Below, one piece after another: positions 1 to 10,402 of a DNA stretch of 64,000 nt (position 1 is its first letter; each line of letters opens with the position of its first letter). A program made the translations under genes and the position numbers. This DNA comes from Pseudocitrobacter faecalis. GTDB lineage: Bacteria > Pseudomonadota > Gammaproteobacteria > Enterobacterales > Enterobacteriaceae. The notes under the pieces are model-generated. The model saw nothing but the letters and a program-made list of their open reading frames with translations. It made no database searches and had not been told where the DNA came from. The stretch lies in assembly GCA_003315335.1 (NCBI GenBank), contig QNRL01000007.1, forward strand, positions 192,486 through 256,485, written 5' to 3'.

Positions 1-687
1 TCCATTGCAGTGAACGTCAATAGCACCAGCGCGACCAGCGCAACCAGTAACAGCGGGTCGCTGACCAGCAGCAGCGCGGATGATTTACAGAACAGTTTCC
101 TGACGCTGCTGGTGGCGCAGCTAAAAAACCAGGATCCCACCAACCCGATGGACAACAGCCAGCTTACCAGCCAACTGGCGCAAATCAGCACCGTAAGCGG
201 CATCGAGAAACTGAATACGTCGCTGGGCTCTATTTCCGGGCAAATCGACAGCAGTAAATCATTGCAGGCATCATCGCTGATTGGTCACGGTGTGATGATC
301 CCCGGAACGACAGTGCTGGCGGGCAAAAACAGCGATGGCGACGGCACGGACACCACGCCGTTTGGCGTTGAGCTGGAGCAGGCGGCCGACAAAGTGACCG
401 CCACGATAACCGACAGTAACGGCAATGTCGTCAAAACGCTGGATATCGGCGCGCTGACCGCCGGTGTGCATACCTTCACCTGGGATGGCACCGGCACGGA
501 CGGTGCGGCAGTGGCGGATGGCGCATACAACGTCAGCATTACCGCCAGCAGCGGCACCACGCAACTGGTGGCGCAACCGCTGAAATTTGCGCTGGTTCAG
601 GGGGTAACGCTGAGTGGGAACGGCAATCAGTTGGATCTCGGCACCTACGGCACCACTACGCTCGACGAAGTTCGTCAGATTATTTAA
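1..687 (+). CDS. flgD: Flagellar hook capping protein FlgD (5' end cut by one codon)
   Basis: FlgD is the scaffold at the tip of the growing hook that guides FlgE polymerisation and is later replaced by FlgK. The reading frame is open from base 1 and begins S-I-A-V, which matches residues 2-5 of E. coli FlgD (MSIAV...). The ATG therefore probably lies just outside the left edge, and the GTG at base 10 is not the real start. 228 residues are visible against 231 in E. coli. The conserved N-terminal export/cap region reads FLTLLVAQLKNQDPTNPM, and a FlgD Ig-like region with FTWDG follows near residue 160. It lies 14 bases upstream of flgE in the flg operon. Confidence 0.96.
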   Translation, partial: SIAVNVNSTSATSATSNSGSLTSSSADDLQNSFLTLLVAQLKNQDPTNPMDNSQLTSQLAQISTVSGIEKLNTSLGSISGQIDSSKSLQASSLIGHGVMIPGTTVLAGKNSDGDGTDTTPFGVELEQAADKVTATITDSNGNVVKTLDIGALTAGVHTFTWDGTGTDGAAVADGAYNVSITASSGTTQLVAQPLKFALVQGVTLSGNGNQLDLGTYGTTTLDEVRQII

Positions 688-701
688 TTCAGGAGTGAAT
701 C

Positions 702-1955
702 ATGGGCTTTTCTCAAGCGGTCAGCGGCATGAATGCCGCGTCCAGTAATCTCGATGTTATCGGCAACAACATTGCTAACTCCGCAACCTACGGCTTTAAA
801 TCAGGCACCGCCTCGTTTGCTGATATGTTTGCCGGTTCGAAAGTGGGGCTGGGGGTCAAAGTGGCCGGGATCACCCAGGACTTTACTGACGGTACGACCA
901 CCAGCACCGGGCGCGCGCTGGACGTCGCCATCAGCCAGAACGGTTTTTTCCGTCTCACCGACAGCAACGGTTCTGTTTTCTATAGCCGTAATGGCCAGTT
1001 TTCCCTCGATGCAAACCGTACGCTGGTGAACTCGCAGGGCTTGCAGGTAACAGGTTATCCGTCGTCCGGCACGCCGCCAACCATTCAGCAGGGGGCGAAC
1101 CCCACGGCGATCACCATCCCGAACTCGCTGATGTCGGCAAAAGAGACCACCACAGCGGCGATGCAGGTCAACCTCAACTCGACAGATGCCAAACCGAGCG
1201 TCGCGACGTTCGATCCGGCTAATGCCGACAGCTACAACAAGAAAGGTACAGTAACCGTTTATGACAGTCAGGGTAACGCCCATGACATGAATATCTATTA
1301 CGTCAAAACGGATGACAATAAGTGGGATGTCTATACCCAGGACACCAGTGTTAGCGGTGCGGCAGCGAAGAAAGCGGCGCAAATGTCCTTTAGCAGCAAT
1401 GGCACGCTGAGCGGGATCCGTAATTACGACGACACGGGTACCCTCGCAACCGATGCCAACGCAAACCCTGAAATTCAGGTCGCTATTGATGCACTCAATG
1501 GCTCTGCCGCCGGTTCTTTCTCTCTGAGTTTCCTCAATTCCATGCAGCAGAACACCGGCGCAAATAACATCGTCGCTACCTCGCAGAACGGCTATGCGCC
1601 AGGCGATCTGGTGAGCTATCAGATTAACGAAGATGGCACCGTGGTCGGGAACTACTCCAACGAACAGAGCCAGTTGCTTGGGCAAATCGTGCTGGCTAAC
1701 TTTGCCAACAACGAAGGTCTGCAATCGGAAGGTGATAACGTCTGGTCTGCAACGCAGTCTTCCGGCGTGGCACTGCTGGGGACGGCGGGCAGCGGTAACT
1801 TCGGCAGTTTGACCAACGGCGCGCTGGAAGCGTCTAACGTCGATCTCAGCAAAGAGCTGGTCAATATGATTGTCGCCCAGCGTAACTATCAGTCCAACGC
1901 CCAGACCATCAAAACCCAGGATCAGATCCTGAACACGCTGGTTAACCTGCGTTAA
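702..1955 (+). CDS. flgE: Flagellar hook protein FlgE
   Basis: FlgE is the structural subunit of the flexible hook joining rod and filament, exported by the flagellar type III apparatus. The 417 residues start MGFSQAVSGMNAAS and carry the rod/hook N-terminal motif with NNIANSATYGFKSG near residues 22-35. The C-terminal helix ends NYQSNAQTIKTQDQILNTLV, typical of axial proteins. It is slightly longer than E. coli FlgE (about 402), the difference probably lying in the variable surface domains in the middle. AGGAG stands 8 bases before the ATG. It is the second gene visible in the flg operon. Confidence 0.97.
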   Translation: MGFSQAVSGMNAASSNLDVIGNNIANSATYGFKSGTASFADMFAGSKVGLGVKVAGITQDFTDGTTTSTGRALDVAISQNGFFRLTDSNGSVFYSRNGQFSLDANRTLVNSQGLQVTGYPSSGTPPTIQQGANPTAITIPNSLMSAKETTTAAMQVNLNSTDAKPSVATFDPANADSYNKKGTVTVYDSQGNAHDMNIYYVKTDDNKWDVYTQDTSVSGAAAKKAAQMSFSSNGTLSGIRNYDDTGTLATDANANPEIQVAIDALNGSAAGSFSLSFLNSMQQNTGANNIVATSQNGYAPGDLVSYQINEDGTVVGNYSNEQSQLLGQIVLANFANNEGLQSEGDNVWSATQSSGVALLGTAGSGNFGSLTNGALEASNVDLSKELVNMIVAQRNYQSNAQTIKTQDQILNTLVNLR

Positions 1956-1973
1956 TCCCGATAAGGCAGCTTT

Positions 1974-3520
<1,547 letters not shown>

Positions 3521-3536
3521 CGGTGGTGCCGGATTT

Positions 3537-3610
3537 GTCGGATGCGCTGCGCTTATCCGACCTACAGAGTTCATACGTTCGTAGGCCGGATAAGCGCAGC
3601 GCATCCGGCG
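3537..3610. repeat. REP pair (BIME) between flgG and flgH
   Basis: Two REP units in opposite orientation: 3537-3566 (GGATGCGCTGCGCTTATCC core) and 3581-3610 (GGATAAGCGCAGCGCATCC core), joined by 14 bases. The arms are complementary over about 28 bases with two mismatches, so the transcript can form a long hairpin inside the flagellar operon. REP units of this form are common intergenic elements in enterics. They can stabilise upstream mRNA and bind gyrase, IHF or Pol I; which applies here is not visible. Confidence 0.93.
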
Positions 3611-3630
3611 CAAACCAAAAGATGAAAACC

Positions 3631-4329
3631 ATGCAAAAAACCGCAGCGTTTCGTTATCCACTTTTAACGGCACTGGCGCTCTCTATGACCGGATGCGCCT
3701 TCATTCCCAGCAAGCCGCTGGTAGAAGGCGCAACCTCGGCGCAGCCGATCCCCGGCCCGGTGCCGGTAGCGAATGGCTCAATATTCCAGACCGCGCAGCC
3801 GATTAACTACGGTTATCAGCCACTGTTTGAAGACCGACGCCCGCGCAATATTGGCGATACGCTCACTATCGTGCTTCAGGAAAACGTCAGCGCCAGCAAG
3901 AGTTCTTCGGCCAATGCCAGCCGCGATGGCAAAACCAACTTTGGCTTTGACGTGGTGCCGCGCTATCTGCAGGGGCTTTTTGGCAACGCGCGTGCGGATG
4001 TTGACGCCTCCGGCGGTAACACCTTTAACGGCAAAGGCGGCGCCAATGCCAGCAACACCTTTAGCGGTACATTGACCGTCACCGTCGATCAGGTTCTGGC
4101 GAACGGCAACCTCCACGTGGTGGGGGAAAAACAGATTGCCATCAATCAGGGCACCGAATTTATCCGCTTCTCGGGCGTGGTTAACCCGCGCACCATCAGC
4201 GGCAGCAATACCGTACCGTCCACCCAGGTGGCGGATGCGCGAATCGAATACGTGGGTAACGGCTACATCAACGAAGCACAGAATATGGGCTGGTTGCAGC
4301 GTTTCTTCCTGAATTTATCGCCGATGTAA
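3631..4329 (+). CDS. flgH: Flagellar L-ring lipoprotein FlgH
   Basis: FlgH forms the outer-membrane L ring, the bushing around the distal rod. With the start at 3631 (MQKTAAF...) it is 232 residues, equal to E. coli and Salmonella FlgH, which also begin MQK. An in-frame ATG at 3622 and a longer frame reaching back into the REP pair are less likely. The signal peptide ends in a lipobox, MTGC, with the lipidated Cys about 20 residues in. The conserved block [20 protein letters not shown] follows. No good Shine-Dalgarno sequence precedes the ATG, perhaps because the REP pair replaced the usual short spacer. The last base of the stop overlaps an unused ATG. Confidence 0.95.
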   Translation: MQKTAAFRYPLLTALALSMTGCAFIPSKPLVEGATSAQPIPGPVPVANGSIFQTAQPINYGYQPLFEDRRPRNIGDTLTIVLQENVSASKSSSANASRDGKTNFGFDVVPRYLQGLFGNARADVDASGGNTFNGKGGANASNTFSGTLTVTVDQVLANGNLHVVGEKQIAINQGTEFIRFSGVVNPRTISGSNTVPSTQVADARIEYVGNGYINEAQNMGWLQRFFLNLSPM

Positions 4330-4340
4330 TGAGGTGGATT

Positions 4341-5438
4341 ATGTTTAAAACCCTGATTAGCGTAACGCTGGTTTTGGTGAGTACTCTGGCGCAGGCTGAC
4401 CGCATTCGCGATCTCACCAGCGTACAGGGCGTCAGGGAAAACTCCCTCATTGGCTATGGCCTGGTGGTCGGGCTGGACGGTACGGGCGATCAGACCACCC
4501 AGACGCCGTTCACCACCCAGAGCCTGAACAACATGCTGTCGCAACTGGGGATCACCGTTCCGGCAGGTACGAACATGCAGCTGAAAAACGTGGCAGCAGT
4601 GATGGTCACCGCCCAGTTCCCGGCGTTTGCGCGTCAGGGGCAAACTATCGATGTGGTGGTCTCCTCAATGGGTAACGCCAAAAGCCTGCGCGGCGGTACG
4701 CTGTTGATGACGCCACTGAAAGGGGTTGATAGCCAGGTGTATGCCCTGGCGCAGGGTAATATTCTGGTGGGTGGCGCGGGCGCATCGGCGGGCGGCAGCA
4801 GCGTACAGGTTAACCAGCTTAACGGCGGGCGCATTACCGGCGGGGCCACCATTGAACGCGAGTTGCCAACGCAGTTTGGCGCGGGGAATACCATTAACCT
4901 TCAGCTGAATCAGGATGATTTCACCATGGCGCAGCAGATTGCCGACACCATTAACCGCCGCAGCGGATTTGGCAACGCCACCGCGCTGGATGCGCGTACC
5001 GTGCAGGTTCGTGCACCGCAGGGCGGCAGTGGTCAGGTGCGTTTGCTGGCGGATATCCAGAATCTGGAAGTGGGTGGCGTACCGCAGGATGCGAAGGTGA
5101 TTATTAACTCGCGTACCGGTTCGGTGGTGATGAACCGCGAAGTGACGCTGGATACCTGTGCCGTGGCGCAGGGTAATCTGTCCGTCACCGTGAACCGTCA
5201 GGCGCAGGTTAGCCAGCCGGATACGCCATTTGGCGGCGGCCAGACGGTGGTAACACCGCAAACGCAGATCGATCTGCGTCAGAGCGGTGGTTCGCTGCAA
5301 AGCGTGCGCGAGAGCGCCAATCTGAATAATGTGGTGCGCGCCCTGAACGCGCTGGGCGCGACGCCGATGGAGCTGATGTCGATTCTGCAATCGATGCAAA
5401 GCGCGGGATGTCTGCGTGCGAAAGTGGAGATTGTCTGA
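4341..5438 (+). CDS. flgI: Flagellar P-ring protein FlgI
   Basis: FlgI is the periplasmic P-ring subunit that sits in the peptidoglycan around the rod. I chose the ATG at 4341 over the one at 4329. It gives 365 residues, the E. coli length, and GAGGTGG lies just before it. A Sec signal peptide ends at about [10 protein letters not shown]. The mature protein has the family hallmark [19 protein letters not shown], and the C terminus is [15 protein letters not shown]. Its TGA overlaps the flgJ ATG, suggesting translational coupling. Confidence 0.97.
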   Translation: MFKTLISVTLVLVSTLAQADRIRDLTSVQGVRENSLIGYGLVVGLDGTGDQTTQTPFTTQSLNNMLSQLGITVPAGTNMQLKNVAAVMVTAQFPAFARQGQTIDVVVSSMGNAKSLRGGTLLMTPLKGVDSQVYALAQGNILVGGAGASAGGSSVQVNQLNGGRITGGATIERELPTQFGAGNTINLQLNQDDFTMAQQIADTINRRSGFGNATALDARTVQVRAPQGGSGQVRLLADIQNLEVGGVPQDAKVIINSRTGSVVMNREVTLDTCAVAQGNLSVTVNRQAQVSQPDTPFGGGQTVVTPQTQIDLRQSGGSLQSVRESANLNNVVRALNALGATPMELMSILQSMQSAGCLRAKVEIV

Positions 5439-6385
5439 TGCTGGGCGACAGCAAGTTGACTGCCAGCGCGGCGTGGGATGCGCAATCGCTTAACGAACTC
5501 AAGGCGAAAGCCGGACAGGATCCGCAGGCTAACCTGCGGCCTGTCGCCCGTCAGGTGGAGGGCATGTTTGTGCAGATGATGTTGAAGAGTATGCGTGAGG
5601 CGCTGCCGAAAGATGGACTTTTCAGCAGCGACCAGACCCGGCTCTACACCAGCATGTACGATCAGCAAATTGCCCAGCAGATGACCGCCGGGAAAGGGCT
5701 GGGGCTGGCGGAAGAGATGGTGAAGCAGATGCAGACCCAGAAGGAGCCGTCCGCCACGGCGGGTCAGGTACCGATGAAATTCGATCCGCAGACCATCACC
5801 CGTTATCAGAACGATGCGCTGACTCAGATGGTGCGCAAGGCACTGCCGAAAACATCTGGCGGCAGCGATGCGCCACTCTCAGGAAACAGTAAAGATTTCC
5901 TCGCGAAACTGGCGCTTCCGGCGCAGGTGGCGAGCGAGCAGAGCGGTATTCCGCACCATCTGATTCTGGCGCAGGCCGCGCTGGAGTCGGGGTGGGGCCA
6001 GCGACAGATCCGCCGTGAGAACGGTGAGCCCAGTTACAATCTTTTTGGCGTGAAAGCGTCAGGGAACTGGAAAGGGCCGGTGACAGAAATCACCACCACC
6101 GAATATGAAAACGGTGAAGCGAAAAAGGTGAAAGCGAAATTCCGTGTCTACGGTTCGTATCTGGAAGCGTTGTCAGATTACGTTGGCTTGCTGACACGCA
6201 ATCCGCGCTATGCGGCGGTCACTAACGCGTCGACGGCTGAGCAGGGCGCGCAAGCGTTGCAGAATGCCGGCTACGCCACCGATCCCCAGTACGCGCGCAA
6301 GTTAACCAATATGATTCAACAGCTTAAATCCTTAAGCGACAAAGTCAGCAGCGCGTACCGAAATGATATTGAAAATCTCTTCTGA
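5438..6385 (+). CDS. flgJ: Rod-cap / peptidoglycan hydrolase FlgJ
   Basis: FlgJ is bifunctional: an N-terminal rod-scaffold half and a C-terminal beta-N-acetylglucosaminidase that opens the peptidoglycan for the rod. The start at 5438 overlaps the flgI stop and gives 315 residues (E. coli 313). The N-terminal half has RQVEGMFVQMMLKSMREALP, and the muramidase half has ILAQAALESGWGQ, where the Glu of LESGWG is the expected catalytic acid, then SYNLFGVKA. The linker around residues 105-145 differs most from E. coli. It is the last gene of the operon; a FliA-type promoter for flgK follows. Confidence 0.96.
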   Translation: MLGDSKLTASAAWDAQSLNELKAKAGQDPQANLRPVARQVEGMFVQMMLKSMREALPKDGLFSSDQTRLYTSMYDQQIAQQMTAGKGLGLAEEMVKQMQTQKEPSATAGQVPMKFDPQTITRYQNDALTQMVRKALPKTSGGSDAPLSGNSKDFLAKLALPAQVASEQSGIPHHLILAQAALESGWGQRQIRRENGEPSYNLFGVKASGNWKGPVTEITTTEYENGEAKKVKAKFRVYGSYLEALSDYVGLLTRNPRYAAVTNASTAEQGAQALQNAGYATDPQYARKLTNMIQQLKSLSDKVSSAYRNDIENLF

Positions 6386-6391
6386 TACACC

Positions 6392-6418
6392 TCAAGTTTG
6401 CCAGATGGTGACCGATAA
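6392..6418 (+). promoter_or_regulatory. FliA (sigma 28) class 3 promoter for flgKL
   Basis: TCAAG at 6392-6396, 14 bases, then ACCGATAA at 6411-6418, close to the sigma-28 consensus TAAAG-N14/15-GCCGATAA. It lies 40 bases before the flgK ATG, where E. coli has its class 3 flgK promoter. Confidence 0.85.
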
Positions 6419-6458
6419 CGATTAAAGGCCACGCGTCTGAACGTATAAAAGGAAGAAC

Positions 6459-8099
6459 ATGTCCAGTTTAATCAATAGCGCCATGAGTGGATTGAGTGCG
6501 GCACAGTCGGCACTGAATACCACCAGTAATAATATTGCCAGCTACAACGTCTCGGGCTATACCCGCCAGACCACGGTGCTCGCTTCGGCGAACAGTACGT
6601 TAGGTGCGGGAGGCTGGGTCGGCAATGGCGTCTACGTTTCTGGCGTTCAGCGCGAATACAATGCATTCATTACCAACCAGCTGCGTACGGCGCAGAGCCA
6701 GAGCAGCGGGTTGACCACGCGTTATGAGCAGATGTCGAAAATCGACGATATGCTTTCCGGCACCACAAACTCCCTTTCCACCACGCTTCAGGATTTCTTC
6801 TCCAGCATGCAAACGCTGGTGAGCAACGCTGAAGATCCCGCCGCGCGTCAGACCGTTTTGGGTAAAGCGGATGGTCTGGTCAATCAGTTTAAAGTCGCCG
6901 ATCAGTATCTCCGCGACCAGGACAAGCAGGTGAATCTTTCTATCGCTACCACCGTTGATCAAATCAACAACTACGCGAATCAGATTGCCAGCCTGAATGA
7001 TAAAATCTCTCGCCTGACCGGCGTCGGCGCGGGCGCGTCACCGAACGATTTGCTGGATCAGCGCGATCAGTTAGTCAGCGAGCTCAACAAGCTGGTGGGC
7101 GTAGAAGTAAACGTGCAGGATAGCGGAACGTTCAACGTCACCATGGCGAATGGCTATACGCTGGTGCAGGGCAGTAATGCACGCCAGTTGGCGGCTGTGC
7201 CGAGCAGCAGCGACCCAACGCGTACCACCGTGGCGTATGTTGATAACGTTGCGGGAAATATTGAAATCCCGGAAAAACTGCTTAACACGGGCTCACTTGG
7301 CGGCTTGTTGACCTTCCGCTCGCAGGATCTCGATCAGACTCGCAATAGCCTTAACCAAATGGCACTGGCCTTTGCGGATGCGTTTAACGCCCAGCACAAA
7401 GAGGGTGTGGATGCGAACGGAAAAGAGGGGAAGGACTTCTTCACGATTGGTAATCCGTCCGTAGTGGCGAACAGTAATAATAGCGGTAAGGCGTCGCTGA
7501 CGGCGGACGTGACCGATGCCTCCAGCGTGCAAGCCACGAATTATCGTGTGAGCTATAAAAACGGTGAATGGCAGGTGACGCGTCTTTCCGACAACACCAC
7601 AGTGAAAGCGGAACAGAAGGATGGCGCATTAAATTTTGACGGGCTCTCCGTCACGGTGAGCGGCACGCCGGCCGAGAACGACAGCTTTACCGTCAAGCCG
7701 GTCAGCGATGCGATCGTGAACATGAGCGTGGCGATCAGTGATGAATCAGAGCTCGCGCTGGGTATTGATGACGCGGAAAATGGCGAGAGCGATAACCGTA
7801 ATGGCCAGGCATTGCTCGATTTGCAAAACGCGAAGCTGGTGGGAAATTCGAAAACCTTCAACGACGCGTATGCGGCGCTGGTCAGTGATATCGGCAATAA
7901 AACCTCAACGCTTGAGACCAGCAGCACCACGCAAAGCAACGTCGTCACCCAGCTCAGTAAACAGCAACAATCTATTTCCGGCGTAAACCTGGATGAAGAG
8001 TACGGCAACCTGCAGCTCTTCCAGCAGTACTATCTGGCGAATGCCCAGGTGCTGCAAACGGCAAGCACGCTGTTTGATGCTCTGATTAATATTCGCTAA
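6459..8099 (+). CDS. flgK: Hook-filament junction protein FlgK (HAP1)
   Basis: FlgK forms the first junction ring between hook and filament after FlgD leaves. The 546 residues (E. coli 547) start MSSLINSAMSGLSAAQSALN, then NNIASYNVSGYTRQT, the axial N-terminal motif. The C terminus is NLDEEYGNLQLFQQYYLANA followed by TASTLFDALINIR, the D0 helix conserved in HAP1. AAGGAAG precedes the ATG. It is co-transcribed with flgL 15 bases downstream and driven by the sigma-28 site at 6392-6418. Confidence 0.97.
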   Translation: MSSLINSAMSGLSAAQSALNTTSNNIASYNVSGYTRQTTVLASANSTLGAGGWVGNGVYVSGVQREYNAFITNQLRTAQSQSSGLTTRYEQMSKIDDMLSGTTNSLSTTLQDFFSSMQTLVSNAEDPAARQTVLGKADGLVNQFKVADQYLRDQDKQVNLSIATTVDQINNYANQIASLNDKISRLTGVGAGASPNDLLDQRDQLVSELNKLVGVEVNVQDSGTFNVTMANGYTLVQGSNARQLAAVPSSSDPTRTTVAYVDNVAGNIEIPEKLLNTGSLGGLLTFRSQDLDQTRNSLNQMALAFADAFNAQHKEGVDANGKEGKDFFTIGNPSVVANSNNSGKASLTADVTDASSVQATNYRVSYKNGEWQVTRLSDNTTVKAEQKDGALNFDGLSVTVSGTPAENDSFTVKPVSDAIVNMSVAISDESELALGIDDAENGESDNRNGQALLDLQNAKLVGNSKTFNDAYAALVSDIGNKTSTLETSSTTQSNVVTQLSKQQQSISGVNLDEEYGNLQLFQQYYLANAQVLQTASTLFDALINIR

Positions 8100-8114
8100 G
8101 GAGAGGAATAACGC

Positions 8115-9050
8115 ATGCGTGTCAGTACCCTGATGATGTATCAGCAGAATATGCGCGGGATCACCAGTTCCCAGTCAGAATGGCTGAAGTACGGTGAACA
8201 GATGTCGACCGGCAAGCGGGTGAACCGTGCCTCCGATGACCCGGTAGCGGCCTCACAAGCGGTAGTGCTTTCGCAGGCTCAGGCGCAAAACAGCCAGTTT
8301 GCTACCGCGAGGACGTTTGCTACTCAGCGCGTGTCGATGGAAGAAAATACGCTGGCGCAGGTGACGACTGCGATTCAATCGGCGCAGGAAAAAATCGTTT
8401 ACGCCGGGAACGGCACATTAAGCGATGACGACCGGGCCTCGCTGGCGACCGACCTGCAAGGGATCCGCGATCAGCTTCTCAATCTGGCGAACAGCCAGGA
8501 CGGAAACGGGCGCTATATCTTTGCCGGGTATAAAACCGATACGGCACCGTTTACTGATGGCGGTACGTACGTCGGCGGATCGGCGAATGTCGCGCAGCAG
8601 GTTGACGCTTCACGTTCAATGGTGATTGGCCATACGGGCGATAAAATCTTTGATAGCCTGACCAGCAATGCGAAGCCGGATACCGATACGAATCTGTTTG
8701 CGATGCTGGATAGCGCCATTGCCGCGCTCAATACGCCTGTAAGCGATGACGAAGACGCGCAGGCTCTTGCCAGCGCCGCTATCGACAAAACCAACCGTGG
8801 GCTAAGCAACTCACTCAACAATGTGCTGAGCGTGCGTGCTGAACTGGGTACACAGCTTAATGAGCTGGATAAACTCGACGCGCTGGGCGATGACCGCGCG
8901 TTGAGCCAGACGCAGCAGATGAGTAACCTGGTGGATGTGGACTGGAATGAGACCATCTCTAACTACGTGATGCAGCAGACGGCGCTACAGGCGTCGTATA
9001 AAGCATTTAGTGATATGCAGGGGATGTCGCTGTTTCAGTTGAATAAATAA
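8115..9050 (+). CDS. flgL: Hook-filament junction protein FlgL (HAP3)
   Basis: FlgL is the second junction ring, to which the filament attaches. The 311 residues (E. coli 317) begin MRVSTLMMYQQNMRGI, with the flagellin-like N-terminal motif STGKRVNRASDDPVAASQAV. The C terminus has NVLSVRAELGTQLNELDKLD and a final helix. AAGGAGAGG precedes the ATG. It is the last flagellar gene of the window, and a strong palindrome follows the stop. Confidence 0.96.
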   Translation: MRVSTLMMYQQNMRGITSSQSEWLKYGEQMSTGKRVNRASDDPVAASQAVVLSQAQAQNSQFATARTFATQRVSMEENTLAQVTTAIQSAQEKIVYAGNGTLSDDDRASLATDLQGIRDQLLNLANSQDGNGRYIFAGYKTDTAPFTDGGTYVGGSANVAQQVDASRSMVIGHTGDKIFDSLTSNAKPDTDTNLFAMLDSAIAALNTPVSDDEDAQALASAAIDKTNRGLSNSLNNVLSVRAELGTQLNELDKLDALGDDRALSQTQQMSNLVDVDWNETISNYVMQQTALQASYKAFSDMQGMSLFQLNK

Positions 9051-9052
9051 TG

Positions 9053-9084
9053 TTACAGGCCGGATACGGCTATCCGGCCTGTAA
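9053..9084. terminator. Perfect palindrome between flgL and the MFS gene
   Basis: TTACAGGCCGGATA (9053-9066), loop CGGC, then TATCCGGCCTGTAA (9071-9084): 14 paired bases without mismatch between two convergent genes. There is no T run, so it may be a REP-like unit acting as a bidirectional mRNA 3' end rather than a classical terminator. Confidence 0.7.
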
Positions 9085-9090
9085 GCGTGA

Positions 9091-10293
9091 CTATGCAGTT
9101 TGCAACGCGGTACGGCGCAGACGACGGGTTTCCACCCAACGAACACCCCATGCGCAGGCACCTGCAAGCGTCGCCAGCCCGACAACCCCTTCCCAGCCGG
9201 CCAGCGCATACAGCTGACTACCCAGAACTGACCCCAGCGCCATGCCAATAAATACCACCGTAAACAGCAGTGCGTTCAGGCGACCCCGCGCCTGAGGTTC
9301 CAGGCTATAAACCAGGTTCTGGTGGGCAACCAGGCTTGATTGCAGGCCCAGGTCGAAGCCGATGGCGGAGAGGGCGATTATCGCCAGTTGGGCCATCGGT
9401 GGCAAAACGGGCAGAATAAACATCAGTGCAAAGGAAACCGTGACCAGTGCAGCGCCTAACTGGGTGACTTTCTCGGCACCTACTTTATCTGCCAGCCCAC
9501 CGGCCAGCGGCGCGGCAAGCGCGCCCGCCGCACCCGCAATCCCAAAACCACCCGCGACGGCGCTGCCCATATGATGATGTTCCAGCAGCATGACCGCGAG
9601 CGTTGACCAGAATGCGCTAAACGCAATTGAAAGCAAGCCTTGTGCCAGCGCGGCGCGGCGTAATGTGGGATAACGCTGCCACAGATGCACCAGTGACGCC
9701 ATTAATGCCGGATAGCTCAGACTGGAGTGCGCGGTAAAGCGTGGCAGTACGCGCCACATCAGCACGCCAATCAGCGCAATACTGACCGCAGCAGCCTGAT
9801 ACACCACTCGCCAGCCAAAGAGTTCACCAATCACGCCGCTCACGGTGCGCGACAGCAAAATTCCCAGTAACAACCCCGTCATCACTGTGCCGACCATTTT
9901 CCCTTGCTTCCCGGCAGGGGCGAGGATAGCGGCGGCAGGCACAATATCCTGCGCCATCGTTGCCGCCATACCGATCAGCAGGCTGACAACCAGCAGTGGA
10001 TGAAAATGCTGCGTCACGCTGCACAGCAGCAGAAGGGCTGCCAGCATGCCGCTTTTTAACAGGATTAGCGTACGACGATCGTAGCGGTCGCCGAGCGGCA
10101 GCAGAAATAGGATTCCCAGCGCGTAGCCCGCCTGAGTGAGCGTGGGGATGAGCCCCATGCCTTCAACATTCAGATGCAAAGTATTGCCCATCAACGGCAG
10201 CAGCGGTTGGGCATAGTAGATGGCGGCAACGCTGAAGCCTGCGCCTAACGCAAGGATAAAGATAAGCCAGCCCGGATTAACGTGTGTTTTCAT
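9091..10293 (-). CDS. MFS drug/sugar efflux-type transporter
   Basis: A 400-residue protein with about 12 hydrophobic segments, of the major facilitator superfamily (DHA1-like or arabinose-efflux-like). The motif between helices 2 and 3 is GDRYDRRTL, the usual MFS loop signature, and a second copy-like motif GGLADKVGAEKVTQ follows the central loop. GAGGA precedes the ATG. It is divergent from a LysR regulator 109 bases away, the usual arrangement for a regulator and its efflux target. E. coli K-12 has no gene here (flgL is next to rne). The substrate cannot be read from sequence. Confidence 0.85.
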   Translation of the reverse strand: MKTHVNPGWLIFILALGAGFSVAAIYYAQPLLPLMGNTLHLNVEGMGLIPTLTQAGYALGILFLLPLGDRYDRRTLILLKSGMLAALLLLCSVTQHFHPLLVVSLLIGMAATMAQDIVPAAAILAPAGKQGKMVGTVMTGLLLGILLSRTVSGVIGELFGWRVVYQAAAVSIALIGVLMWRVLPRFTAHSSLSYPALMASLVHLWQRYPTLRRAALAQGLLSIAFSAFWSTLAVMLLEHHHMGSAVAGGFGIAGAAGALAAPLAGGLADKVGAEKVTQLGAALVTVSFALMFILPVLPPMAQLAIIALSAIGFDLGLQSSLVAHQNLVYSLEPQARGRLNALLFTVVFIGMALGSVLGSQLYALAGWEGVVGLATLAGACAWGVRWVETRRLRRTALQTA

Positions 10294-10373
10294 CAGATGT
10301 TCCTCAGATACGGTATGGCGCTATTTTTCCCTGAAGCGTGCTGGCACGGTAGCCAGCGCAGTGGTAAAACAGT

Positions 10374-10390
10374 TATACGTTTGACGTATA
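10374..10390. promoter_or_regulatory. Palindromic operator candidate for the LysR/MFS pair
   Basis: TATACGT-TTG-ACGTATA, perfect 7-base arms around three bases, 12 bases before the LysR ATG in the divergent control region. LysR proteins usually bind an interrupted palindrome near their own promoter and repress themselves. The site is seen; the binding protein is inferred. Confidence 0.55.
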
Positions 10391-10402
10391 GGTAAGTGGA
10401 TA

